From Pseudoalteromonas tunicata (GTDB taxonomy: Bacteria > Pseudomonadota > Gammaproteobacteria > Enterobacterales > Alteromonadaceae), in NCBI RefSeq assembly GCF_002310815.1, contig NZ_CP011033.1, forward strand, positions 1-64,000: DNA of 64,000 nucleotides, given 5' to 3'. Positions within the stretch are counted from its first letter, which is position 1; each line of letters opens with the position of its first letter. The notes beneath the pieces are model-generated. The model searched no databases. It saw only the letters and a program-made list of their open reading frames with translations, and was not told the DNA's origin. The position numbers and the translations under genes were made by a program. Positions 9,025 through 16,939 of this stretch are shown piece by piece.

Positions 9025-9282
9025 TTAAAATAACCATAAGGTAGCCCAACTTAGTACTAACATGCTCAATAAGCTGAGTGCTTCGAGCACCGCAATGATT
9101 ATTTTAATGCCCCAATCTTTATATTGTTGTTTTTTGAGTTGTGCAATTTTATTGGTAATAAAAACTACTTTTTCTGGCTCTATCCAAGCTGGGTTAATTG
9201 ACTGGTAAGCTTGTTGTAATTGTTTTAATTCTTGTGTAATTCCACTCATGATTTCTGCTCGTAAATGTTTTTGTATTGCCAT
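9025..9282 (-). CDS. Small membrane protein of unknown function
   Basis: Not recognised. The 85-residue protein has a polar, Gln/Lys-rich N-terminal half that may form a short coiled coil (QELKQLQQAYQ) and a C-terminal hydrophobic segment of about 28 residues (IIIAVLEALSLLSMLVLSW) long enough for one membrane helix. It converges on the WYL regulator with only three bases between the stops. An internal ATG at codon 12 is an alternative start. The reading frame is clean, but evidence that it is expressed is limited to its size and composition. Confidence 0.55.
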   Translation of the reverse strand: MAIQKHLRAEIMSGITQELKQLQQAYQSINPAWIEPEKVVFITNKIAQLKKQQYKDWGIKIIIAVLEALSLLSMLVLSWATLWLF

Positions 9283-9326
9283 TTAAGCGTATAAAAACCG
9301 TCTTGAATAGAGCGTGTTTTTTGACC

Positions 9327-9343
9327 TGTAAAGGACCTTTACA
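9327..9343. repeat. 17-bp palindrome TGTAAAGGACCTTTACA
   Basis: Member of the TGTAAAGSSSCTTTACA family, 150 bp upstream of rmuC and paired with a second copy 64 bp away. Confidence 0.65.
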
Positions 9344-9390
9344 GCCTTTAATGCATTTAGAGATAAATAGAGCATTATTGATTGCTTATA

Positions 9391-9407
9391 TGTAAAGATC
9401 TTTTACA
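9391..9407. repeat. 17-bp palindrome TGTAAAGATCTTTTACA
   Basis: Second copy in the rmuC upstream region, with AT-containing centre. A TATAAT -10-like box lies downstream at 9458-9463. Confidence 0.6.
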
Positions 9408-9495
9408 TATCCTGTGCTTAGTTGGGATTTGATAGTCGCCTCTTCTGCGTTCAAGGGTATAATCAAAACAATAAGAAAAACGGTAAAGGTTTATT

Positions 9496-11058
9496 ATGAC
9501 GGTTGAATTTTCTTGGTTGCAATTGCAGCCCTATATTTTGGTGGGCTCGCTTCCTCTGCTGCTTTGCGCTTTAGTGTGTTTTTATAAAGTGCGCCTTCTC
9601 AATAAAAAAGTAGTCGAAACACAAAGCCAATTGGTTGAGCTAACCGCTTTGCATCAAACTGACCAAATTTCACTGGCACAAGCTAAAGGCGCTGAGCAAC
9701 AGCTTGATTACCTTAAATCTGAGCTGCAAGTACTTCAGCTTAATAATCAAGAGTTAAATATTGAATTACGCACCAGCAAAGAACAACAGCAGCATTTTAA
9801 AACCCGTTTAATTGAGTCACAGCAACAAAGTAAGCACTATCATAACCAGTGGCAAAGTAGCCAAGAGAAATTAAGCGAGGTAATGGTACAACTTGCTACC
9901 TTGCAAAGTAGCTTAACTGAAAAAGAACTGAGTTTTAATGCGCAGCTAGAGCAAATAGCCAATAGTAAAGCTGAGCTCGGTAAAGAGTTCGAGAACTTAG
10001 CTAATCGTGTTCTATCACAAAAAAGTGCCGAATTTAAAACTTTGAACCAAGAAAGTGTGCAGCAGTTGTTAATGCCGATGCAAACTGAAATGAAAGGCTT
10101 TCGAGATAAAGTTGAAGCAATTCATAGTGAAGAATTAAAACAGCGCAGCGAACTTAAAACAGAGTTAATAAACTTACAAAAATTAAATCAAGACATCACA
10201 GCTCAAGCACAACAACTGACCAATGCGTTACAAGGGCAAAAAAAAGTACAAGGTAATTGGGGCGAGTTAATGCTTGAGAACGTACTCGATAGTGCTGGAT
10301 TAAGGCTTGGGCTCGATTATAAACGAGAGGTCAGTTTTAATACTGATGATGGCAAATTACGCCCAGATGTAGTGGTGTATTTACCACAAAATCGCCATTT
10401 GGTTATTGATGCCAAAACATCTTTATCTGCCTATACCCGTTATGTAAATGCCGAATCTGAACTTGATGCCCAAGTTGCCTTAAAACAGCATGCTCAGGCT
10501 ATGAATGACCGTATTAATGAATTATCTAACAAAGATTATTTTAAGTTACCTGGCTTAAACTCCCCTGAAGTCGTGGTGCTATTTGTGCCAATAGAATCGG
10601 CTTATGTCGAAGCATTAAAATACCAACCTGACTTGTATCAAAAAGCCATAGAACGCCAAATATTAGTAGCAACCCCTACAACGTTATTGACCAGCTTAAA
10701 TATTGTTAAACAGCTGTGGCGTTTTGAAGATCAAAGTAAACATACGGCAGAGTTAGCTAATCGAGCTGAGCGGTTTTATAACAAACTCAATAGTTTTTTA
10801 TCGAGTATGCAAGGCGTTGGTAAGCAACTTGATAAAGCAAAAGAAAGCTATGATAAGGCGTTTGCCCAGCTTTATAGTGGTAAAGGTAACTTAATAAAAC
10901 AAGCTGCCGAATTTCGAGATTTAGGGGTGAGCGTGCAAAAAGAGCTCCCAGCCCCGCTGGTTGAACAAGCCCATTTAGAGCTTGGCGCAGCCGATGTACT
11001 TGATGAGCCATCGGTGCTGAAATCCAACACCCAACCGGTCACAGATTTAACGGAGTAA
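9496..11058 (+). CDS. rmuC: DNA recombination protein RmuC homologue
   Basis: Membrane-anchored protein of 520 residues. An N-terminal hydrophobic helix (about 12-30) is followed by a long coiled coil (about 35-180, rich in Gln, Leu and Glu) and the RmuC nuclease-like domain with GNWGELMLENVLDSAGL and the RPDVVVYLP...VIDAKTSL segment typical of PD-(D/E)XK-like folds. RmuC limits inversions at short inverted repeats. It begins a tight run with a HIT protein (4-bp gap) and AlkC (abutting), which may form a DNA-maintenance operon. Two 17-bp palindromes precede its promoter. Confidence 0.93.
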   Translation: MTVEFSWLQLQPYILVGSLPLLLCALVCFYKVRLLNKKVVETQSQLVELTALHQTDQISLAQAKGAEQQLDYLKSELQVLQLNNQELNIELRTSKEQQQHFKTRLIESQQQSKHYHNQWQSSQEKLSEVMVQLATLQSSLTEKELSFNAQLEQIANSKAELGKEFENLANRVLSQKSAEFKTLNQESVQQLLMPMQTEMKGFRDKVEAIHSEELKQRSELKTELINLQKLNQDITAQAQQLTNALQGQKKVQGNWGELMLENVLDSAGLRLGLDYKREVSFNTDDGKLRPDVVVYLPQNRHLVIDAKTSLSAYTRYVNAESELDAQVALKQHAQAMNDRINELSNKDYFKLPGLNSPEVVVLFVPIESAYVEALKYQPDLYQKAIERQILVATPTTLLTSLNIVKQLWRFEDQSKHTAELANRAERFYNKLNSFLSSMQGVGKQLDKAKESYDKAFAQLYSGKGNLIKQAAEFRDLGVSVQKELPAPLVEQAHLELGAADVLDEPSVLKSNTQPVTDLTE

Positions 11059-11062
11059 TTAC

Positions 11063-11404
11063 ATGGACTATCAAGGAAATGATTTTTATTGTGAGCAAGT
11101 GCTCAGCGGAAAAGTTAAGCCCAGGATGGTTAAAGAAGATAAGGCTTGTTTGGCTTTTTATCATACAAAACCATTTTGGCCAGTACATATAGTTGTGATC
11201 CCAAAACTACATGTACCCTCTTTAACTCAACTTGGGTCATACAGTGCTTCTGACTTGCAACATTTAATCTGTTTTGTGGCCGAGGTCGCAGCTATGGTTG
11301 AAAACCAGTATGGTGCTGCCCGAGTATTAACTAACTTAGGGCAATATCAAGATTCAAAGCATTTGCATTTTCATATTAATTTTGGTTCACCAGATGAGGT
11401 ATAG
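11063..11404 (+). CDS. HIT (histidine triad) family hydrolase
   Basis: Nucleotide hydrolase of 113 residues. The signature HLHFHI (HxHxH) lies near the C-terminus after the KPFWPVHIVVIPKLHVPSL strand region typical of HIT folds. Members cleave phosphoramidates or nucleotidyl adducts; the exact substrate cannot be told. It starts four bases after the rmuC stop and its stop is directly followed by the alkC ATG, so the three genes are very likely one transcript. Confidence 0.88.
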   Translation: MDYQGNDFYCEQVLSGKVKPRMVKEDKACLAFYHTKPFWPVHIVVIPKLHVPSLTQLGSYSASDLQHLICFVAEVAAMVENQYGAARVLTNLGQYQDSKHLHFHINFGSPDEV

Positions 11405-12517
11405 ATGGCGTTAATGAAAAATGGTTTAGGTGATGCTGCCATTCGCCGTATTGCCAACGCGATTGGCCATGTAGATCCGTTATTTGATGGCAAATTGTTT
11501 ACTAGAATGGCGCTGCAAGGGCTTGATGAGTTAGAGCTTAAACAGCGCGTTAGTCATATTATTCACTGTTTACATTGTTGTTTGAATAAAGACTTTGCTG
11601 CCATGAGTCAACTATTAGTGACTATTGTGCCTATTTGGCAACGTCATCAAACATCAGAACCAAATGCTGGTTTTGCTGCTTGGCCACTGATTGATTATGT
11701 CGCTCAGTATGGCTTAGATGAACCTCAAATAGCGCTTGAAACATTAAAACAGCTAACGAGTTTATTTTCAGCTGAGTTTGCGATTCGACCGTTTATTGTG
11801 CGTTATCCAGACATTTGCCATCGTTATTTTTTAAGTTGGGTGCATGATGACTGTGAACATGTGCGCCGTTTAGTTTCTGAAGGTACACGACCAAGATTGC
11901 CTTGGGGACTGAGACTAACTGAGTTTGTGGTCGATCCTACGCCAAATTTGGTGTTGTTATCCGTACTTAATAATGACTCGAGTGTGTATGTTCGTCGTTC
12001 TGTAGCAAATCATCTTAATGATATTGCAAAAGATCATCCTAATGTCGTGCTTAAAATTTGTTATCAGTGGCAAGCTAATGCAAGCCCGTACACGCAATGG
12101 ATTATTAAACATGCAACTCGAAGTTTAGTTAAACAAGGTCACCCTGAGGTTTTTAACTTATTAGGGTATAATCAGAATCTTGCATTAATGCCGGTTCAAT
12201 TGTTAATTGCACAGCAACAGTTAGAAATGGGACAGGCATTAGAATTTGAGTTCGCACTTTGTCTCATGGGCCAAACTGAGCAAGCTTGTGTAGTCGATTT
12301 TGCGATTGATTTTGTCAAAAGCAATGGTAAAACCAACAACAAAGTGTTCAAATTAAAAAATATCAGGTTACGGCCAAGGGAGGCTTTGCACTTTAAAAAA
12401 AGTTTTTCGTTTAAAAAAATCTCAACACGACAATATTATGCTGGGCTTCATCAGCTTAGTATTTTGGTCAACGGCAATAAGGTTGCTTCACAGACCTTTA
12501 TGCTGCAAGCACCGTAA
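11405..12517 (+). CDS. alkC: DNA alkylation repair glycosylase, AlkC type
   Basis: HEAT-like-repeat DNA glycosylase of 370 residues that would remove 3-methyladenine or 3-methylcytosine. The N-terminal KNGLGDAAIRRIANAI and the VRRLVSEGTRPRLPWGLRL segment are characteristic of AlkC. The last 90 or so residues form a beta-rich, Ig-like domain (from about residue 275), a feature of one AlkC subgroup that contacts DNA. The ATG directly follows the HIT stop codon. Neighbours rmuC and HIT suggest a genome-maintenance operon, though no alkylation-response site is visible. Confidence 0.87.
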   Translation: MALMKNGLGDAAIRRIANAIGHVDPLFDGKLFTRMALQGLDELELKQRVSHIIHCLHCCLNKDFAAMSQLLVTIVPIWQRHQTSEPNAGFAAWPLIDYVAQYGLDEPQIALETLKQLTSLFSAEFAIRPFIVRYPDICHRYFLSWVHDDCEHVRRLVSEGTRPRLPWGLRLTEFVVDPTPNLVLLSVLNNDSSVYVRRSVANHLNDIAKDHPNVVLKICYQWQANASPYTQWIIKHATRSLVKQGHPEVFNLLGYNQNLALMPVQLLIAQQQLEMGQALEFEFALCLMGQTEQACVVDFAIDFVKSNGKTNNKVFKLKNIRLRPREALHFKKSFSFKKISTRQYYAGLHQLSILVNGNKVASQTFMLQAP

Positions 12518-12545
12518 TGTTTTATGTATGACTCAAGGATTGCAG

Positions 12546-12806
12546 ATGAAAAAACTTAAAAATGAAAGTGGGCTGTTAAAAAAAGCGATTATTATTGGTG
12601 AAAAGTATGCTCAAAATCGTGGTTTTAAAGGATTTGAGCCAACGGTATCGGCAAACCAAAAAGTAGAAATACTCTATCGCTTACTCATCAACGACAAACT
12701 TATTCAACCGCTGGCGTTTGGTCACGAAGATGTGCCACACATGAAGCATAAGTTAGCAATATGGATTGCCAAACAGTTACCGAGCGACCATCCATTACTG
12801 CAATAA
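12546..12806 (+). CDS. DUF5062 family protein
   Basis: Small basic protein of 86 residues matching the DUF5062 pattern known from Vibrio and Alteromonadales (GLLKKAIIIGEKYAQNRGF, then HMKHKLAIWIAKQLPSDHPLL). It is probably cytoplasmic and its function is unknown. The ATG at 12546 has AAGGA upstream; a longer frame starting inside alkC is rejected for lack of a ribosome site. It is 28 bp after alkC and probably shares its transcript. Confidence 0.78.
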   Translation: MKKLKNESGLLKKAIIIGEKYAQNRGFKGFEPTVSANQKVEILYRLLINDKLIQPLAFGHEDVPHMKHKLAIWIAKQLPSDHPLLQ

Positions 12807-12819
12807 AATTGGTTTATTT

Positions 12820-13026
12820 ATGAATGAAAAACATAACAACAAAAAAGAGTTATTAATCCTTCCTTTGGTTTTATTGGCGATTTTAGTTCCTGTCGGTGGC
12901 CATTGGTTAATGCAACCGCAATTATCTGACCGTGATTGGTTGGTTTATACGTTGGCCGCATTACCTTTTTTATTATTTGGTTTGGTCATTTGGGCTTATA
13001 AAATTGCAGTAAAAAATGATCAATAA
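12820..13026 (+). CDS. Small two-helix membrane protein
   Basis: Not recognised. The 68-residue protein has two hydrophobic segments (LLILPLVLLAILVPVGG and LVYTLAALPFLLFGLVIWA), a charged N-terminus rich in Lys and Asn, and a basic C-terminus. It follows the DUF5062 gene by 13 bp, and the ATG at 12820 gives the compact membrane protein. Expression with the upstream operon is likely; no function is proposed. Confidence 0.6.
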   Translation: MNEKHNNKKELLILPLVLLAILVPVGGHWLMQPQLSDRDWLVYTLAALPFLLFGLVIWAYKIAVKNDQ

Positions 13027-13044
13027 AGTGCATTAGTTTTTAAA

Positions 13045-13092
13045 TAGCCTGAACTTTGTTTGAGATAAATTTACTTTTCAGAGTTCAGGCTA
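13045..13092. terminator. Long inverted repeat downstream of the rmuC operon
   Basis: Perfect 11-bp arms TAGCCTGAACT/AGTTCAGGCTA around a 26-nt loop, 18 bp after the last gene of the rmuC operon. There is no T run, so it may be a processing or rho-linked structure. Confidence 0.4.
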
Positions 13093-13155
13093 AATTGATA
13101 GCAAACCTAGTTTGAGTAATATAATTGAATGTCTCCATGAAATAAATTGTATTAC

Positions 13156-13196
13156 AAATGAGAATTACTATCTTTTGTGTTTGTGCCGTATATAAT
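13156..13196 (+). promoter_or_regulatory. Fur-type box and -10 box
   Basis: AAATGAGAATTACTATCTT (13156-13174) resembles the 19-bp Fur box and lies where the -35 region should be. TATAAT follows at 13191-13196. This suits iron-repressed transcription of the three membrane genes downstream. Confidence 0.6.
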
Positions 13197-13238
13197 ATCG
13201 ACCTTATTCGCTATTGTTATTTAAAATAAGGCATTAGG

Positions 13239-13625
13239 ATGTTAGCACATCACGTTAGTGGCTCAGATTGTACTCGTAATACTACTGATTTCTTACCACC
13301 CGCTCAGTCAAGTCGTACCCAATTCATTCGCGCAGTATTATTTACTTCTTCAATGCATTATCGCCTGCAGGTATTGTCGCGTTTTGCCGCGGCAGTACTT
13401 GGTGGTTATCTTTTAAGTGCCAGCATAACAGCTTTATTACCCTTGGTTTTACCGCTTAAACGTACTGATGCGGTACTGCTAACTTTATCGTTATCAGTAT
13501 TATTTTATGCTGTTAGTTTTATTGCAGCCTTTTATTTTCGAGGCTTAAAATACATTTGGTGCTCTTTAATCGGCTGTTCGTTATTGTTTACTGGCTTAAG
13601 TGTTTTGTTGCAGGGAAAGCTATGA
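13239..13625 (+). CDS. DUF3649 membrane protein of an iron-uptake operon
   Basis: Protein of 128 residues with a polar N-terminus of about 40 residues and three hydrophobic helices. Its pattern and its place directly before a PepSY membrane protein and a DUF3325 protein match the DUF3649-PepSY-DUF3325 trio found beside siderophore receptor genes. The stop overlaps the next start as ATGA. A Fur-like box and TATAAT -10 lie just upstream, so it is probably derepressed under low iron. The biochemical role is unknown. Confidence 0.75.
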   Translation: MLAHHVSGSDCTRNTTDFLPPAQSSRTQFIRAVLFTSSMHYRLQVLSRFAAAVLGGYLLSASITALLPLVLPLKRTDAVLLTLSLSVLFYAVSFIAAFYFRGLKYIWCSLIGCSLLFTGLSVLLQGKL

Positions 13626-15214
13626 AAGAGAGTTTTTTTCGCAGTATGACCTGGTTGCATACTTGGGTCGGTTTGAGTGTGTGTTGGTTATTATTTTTAA
13701 TTTTTTTTGCAGGTACGTTGAGCTTTTTTCGTCATGAAATAACGCTTTGGAGTCAGCCTGCCTTTCATTCGATTCAAGCTGTTCAGCCGGATACACAAGC
13801 GCAAAAGCAGCAGTTAGTGTTTGCTATAGAACGTTTGTCTAAACAGGCCCCTGATGCTGATAATTGGCGAATTAGTTTGCCCAATGATCGCAAGCCAGCT
13901 TTAGAGCTAGTGACTCAAGCTGCGCGTACCGAAGGTAAAGGGCGAGGTAAACGTGAAAGTCATTATTTTGATCCAAATACTTTTGATGAACTGAGCGATT
14001 ATCGTCAAACTGCTGGCGGTAACTTTTTTTATCGCTTGCATTTCGATTTACATTATCTTGATCGTAAACTGGCTCGTTGGTTAGTCGGTTTTGCCAGTTT
14101 ATTCATGTTGATAGCGTTGATCTCTGGCGTGGTGATCCATAAACGTATCTTTAAAGATATGTTTAGTTTTAGGCGTGGCAAAGGAAGCCGAACATGGCTC
14201 GACGGCCACAACCTTAGCTCTGTTATTGCACTGCCTTTTCACTTAATGATCACCTACACGGGGATCATTACTTTAATTTTTATGTATTTCCCCTACCCTA
14301 TTCTGAGCACCTTTAATGGTGATTTTAAAGCATTTAGCCAAGAATTAAGCGCGACAAAAATACAATATCAGCGTAGTCATATCAAAGATGAGCTCGCACC
14401 TCTTGAACAAATACTGACTCAAGTTCAGCATACTTGGCCCAATACTGCGCTTGATTCTGTGTCTGTGAGCTATCCATTTGATCAGGCTGCAACGATTACT
14501 TTTAGGGCAAGTACGCTAAAAACCATTCGTGATGAGCCACCAACGCTGGTATTTGATGCCAATACGGCGCAATTATTAGCCGCTACTCCGGTAAAGCTTA
14601 GTAGCAGTGAAACTATTTTTGACTCTATGACAGCACTCCATACAGGTCGATTGGCTGAGCCAGTGCTGCGCTGGCTATATTTTTTCTGCGGTATCGCGGG
14701 TTGTGTAATGATTGCTTCAGGTTGCGTGATGTGGGCAAAACGCATCAGGGAGCGAATGAAAGCAAATATTAAAGGGTCTTTTGGCTTAAAATTAGTAGAA
14801 GCGTTAAATGTAGCAACCATTATGGGATTACCGCTTGCCACAGGCGTTTTTTTATATGCTAATCGTTTACTGCCCAATGCCACATTGGCAAGAGCTGATC
14901 AAGAAATCTTAAGTTTTTTTATCACTTGGTTAGCTGTTTGTATGTTTGCTTGTTTTAAACGCGACCGTGCTGTGTGGCGAAACTTAGCCCTGCTTATTGG
15001 CGTAATGTTTGCGGGTCTACCCCTACTTAATAGCATGGTGCTTGAAGGTAATACGTGGCGTTATCTTAATGAAAAAAATTGGGTATTATTCAGTGCTGAT
15101 TTTGTTTGTTTAGTAATTGCTTTTGCCTCATTTATGCAATATCAAAAGCTGAGCTCTCCTCCCGCTCGGTTAGTAAAAAATAGCTCTGCCCTTAAGCGTG
15201 GAGTGACATCATGA
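13622..15214 (+). CDS. PepSY-associated membrane protein (putative ferric-siderophore reductase)
   Basis: Inner-membrane protein of 530 residues with an N-terminal helix (WLHTWVGLSVCWLLFLIFFAG), a periplasmic stretch, a conserved HFDLHYLDRKLARWLVGF segment and further helices to the C-terminus, the PepSY_TM layout. Histidines near helix ends (HTW, HFDLHY, ALHTGR) suit haem binding, and such proteins are proposed to reduce ferric iron at the inner membrane. It begins inside the previous stop (ATGA) and its own stop overlaps the next start the same way. Start at 13622 because this is where translational coupling places it. Confidence 0.85.
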   Translation: MKESFFRSMTWLHTWVGLSVCWLLFLIFFAGTLSFFRHEITLWSQPAFHSIQAVQPDTQAQKQQLVFAIERLSKQAPDADNWRISLPNDRKPALELVTQAARTEGKGRGKRESHYFDPNTFDELSDYRQTAGGNFFYRLHFDLHYLDRKLARWLVGFASLFMLIALISGVVIHKRIFKDMFSFRRGKGSRTWLDGHNLSSVIALPFHLMITYTGIITLIFMYFPYPILSTFNGDFKAFSQELSATKIQYQRSHIKDELAPLEQILTQVQHTWPNTALDSVSVSYPFDQAATITFRASTLKTIRDEPPTLVFDANTAQLLAATPVKLSSSETIFDSMTALHTGRLAEPVLRWLYFFCGIAGCVMIASGCVMWAKRIRERMKANIKGSFGLKLVEALNVATIMGLPLATGVFLYANRLLPNATLARADQEILSFFITWLAVCMFACFKRDRAVWRNLALLIGVMFAGLPLLNSMVLEGNTWRYLNEKNWVLFSADFVCLVIAFASFMQYQKLSSPPARLVKNSSALKRGVTS

Positions 15215-15546
15215 TTTTGTTAGTTATTTTTTTACTTACCTTAATCAGTTTTAATTGCTTTGCATTAGCAAAGGCTAATCATTATCGTGATGCCTTTACT
15301 GTGAGGCCTAATCAACGGATCAGTTTTCTACTAACTCTCGCTGCTTGGATCATTATATTACTAACAGTAGTACTCTCTTATTACCAATATCAGGGTTATG
15401 GCGTTTTACTTTGGTGCGGTTTTATGGCGATGAGTATTGTGATAATTACAGCGTTAATTTCTTATAAAGCTATATTTATTAAGTGGTTAGTTTTGTTTTT
15501 ACTCATAATAACCTTCATTATAGGTTTATTCTTTTTATCGTATTGA
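15211..15546 (+). CDS. DUF3325 membrane protein
   Basis: Protein of 111 residues with four hydrophobic helices and a short basic linker (YRDAFTVRPNQR) after the first, as in DUF3325. It is the last gene of the iron-linked trio, overlaps the preceding stop by four bases and is followed by a strong terminator at 15610. Function unknown. Confidence 0.78.
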   Translation: MILLVIFLLTLISFNCFALAKANHYRDAFTVRPNQRISFLLTLAAWIIILLTVVLSYYQYQGYGVLLWCGFMAMSIVIITALISYKAIFIKWLVLFLLIITFIIGLFFLSY

Positions 15547-15585
15547 GTAAAAGCGTGCCGTTGTTTTTATGGTTTTTAACGCAGA

Positions 15586-15606
15586 GTTAGTAAAACTCTG
15601 CTCTGT
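15586..15606 (+). repeat. Variant copy of the 21-bp motif
   Basis: GTTAGTAAAA then CTC then TGCTCTGT. It differs from consensus in the GATC core (GCTC) and last base. The flanks GCAGAG/CTCTGC also make a 6-bp inverted repeat around it. Confidence 0.4.
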
Positions 15607-15609
15607 ATT

Positions 15610-15646
15610 AAAGGGCTGCTTTATTAGATGATAAAGCAGCCCTTTT
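15610..15646 (+). terminator. Terminator of the iron-linked operon
   Basis: Fifteen-base arms AAAGGGCTGCTTTAT/ATAAAGCAGCCCTTT with a six-base loop and ending in TTTT. It occupies part of the 320-bp gap 15547-15866, whose remainder holds the motif variant at 15586 and the promoter of the next gene. Confidence 0.8.
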
Positions 15647-15866
15647 GCTTTTGGGTTCTACCGCTAAAACTGCATCAATAAATGTAAAATAATGTGTTAA
15701 TGCTGAGATGTTCCTTTTTTTATTTTATTGAATTATAAGCAGTTACATATCTTGTAACGGATTGGATCATCACGTTGACATTTTGCTGACCGTTTGTTGA
15801 TAAAAATAATTTTATTTTGACTAGAGTTAGTGCTGTTCTTGGTGAACAAATCTATTTGGAGGTTGT

Positions 15867-16205
15867 ATGAATAAGCTCGCTCGCTCAATAATCACACTTG
15901 CTGCTATCGCAGCGCCGCTTTCAATTAGTTATGCGAAAATGGATCCTCATTTACATAATGCCTTAGTTGAAACCTGTATTGCTGTTAAAAGTAATAGTCC
16001 AATGCAATTGCGTAATGAATTGAAAGAATACAATTTAAAAGTTGATACCATTCGTGAAAAATTAATGTGTAATGGTGAATCCGTGCATAAATTTGCACTC
16101 ACACATAACGCAAATCGCACTGCTAAGTTTATCAATCGAGGCTCTGTATCTATCTCTGAGTTGGCTAGTTTGCCTCAAGAAAAATACTCGGTATGGATTG
16201 ATTAA
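15867..16205 (+). CDS. DUF3718 secreted protein
   Basis: Small exported protein of 112 residues with a signal peptide (cleavage expected after SISYA, about residue 23). The mature part has two cysteines (ETCIAV, LMCNGES) likely to form a disulfide, and CNGESVHKFALTHNA is typical of DUF3718, a family of Alteromonadales and relatives. GGAGG lies eight bases upstream of the ATG. It is a single-gene unit and its function is unknown. Confidence 0.82.
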   Translation: MNKLARSIITLAAIAAPLSISYAKMDPHLHNALVETCIAVKSNSPMQLRNELKEYNLKVDTIREKLMCNGESVHKFALTHNANRTAKFINRGSVSISELASLPQEKYSVWID

Positions 16206-16326
16206 TAAAACGCTAATCGTTTTAAAAGGTCGTAAGTGTGATAACAATAAAACTTAAAATAACGAGGGAGCCAATAATGACTCCTTCGTTATTTTCACTT
16301 AAGTTAATAGACTAATCTAAGAGCGA

Positions 16327-16716
16327 TTATTTCTTTTTAGCTTGCGCATTTAACTCAAAATCAAATTCATCAGGGTAAACAATTAAGCCATCTTTATCTG
16401 GCACAGGAAATACAGCAAGTGCTAATTCATCATCGGCTAAACCGTTAGTCCAATCAGTTTGCCATTTTTGTAACGTAATAGCTTGTGCTTGGCAATCTTG
16501 CCAATCTCCAGTTGCCCATAGTTCAGCAAATTCTTGATTAGGCCACACAGGTACACAATCTTCATCATCGGTATTGAGCATGACACAGCCATGTTCATCC
16601 GTTAAAATCCAAATCTCATTATTTGCCACCACTTCTTTTAACAGATATTGATAACGTTGTTGATTATCATTTTTTAAAATGGCTGATATTTTTTGTGCAT
16701 CAAGTGCTGTACTCAT
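16327..16716 (-). CDS. DUF2750 family protein
   Basis: Acidic cytoplasmic protein of 129 residues. It has the DUF2750 pattern: RYQYLLKEVVANNEIWIL, a DEHGCVML strand, VPVWPNQEFAELWATGDW and FPVPDKDGLIVYPDEF. It ends in a lysine-rich tail. It is convergent with the DUF3718 gene. The family is common in gammaproteobacteria and has no assigned function. Confidence 0.85.
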   Translation of the reverse strand: MSTALDAQKISAILKNDNQQRYQYLLKEVVANNEIWILTDEHGCVMLNTDDEDCVPVWPNQEFAELWATGDWQDCQAQAITLQKWQTDWTNGLADDELALAVFPVPDKDGLIVYPDEFDFELNAQAKKK

Positions 16717-16853
16717 GAATGAGCCTCTTTATTAATTTGCAATATGGTTAGCATAAAACAGATTGAAATACGGTAACAGCTTTGTAAGGTGGTTTTAGCA
16801 AAATAGTATTAATTTAAAGATTCGTATTTTCGTTTCGCCAAACCGATATTAAA

Positions 16854-16870
16854 TGTAAACCCCCTTTACA
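16854..16870. repeat. 17-bp palindrome TGTAAACCCCCTTTACA
   Basis: Family member 70 bp upstream of the PstS-OmpA fusion gene, between it and the divergent DUF2750 gene. Confidence 0.65.
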
Positions 16871-16939
16871 GTGTCATAAATCTGCCATCAAAGTTTTTTA
16901 CTATGTGCCCAAAATAACACAGGAATGAGGGGAATATCG

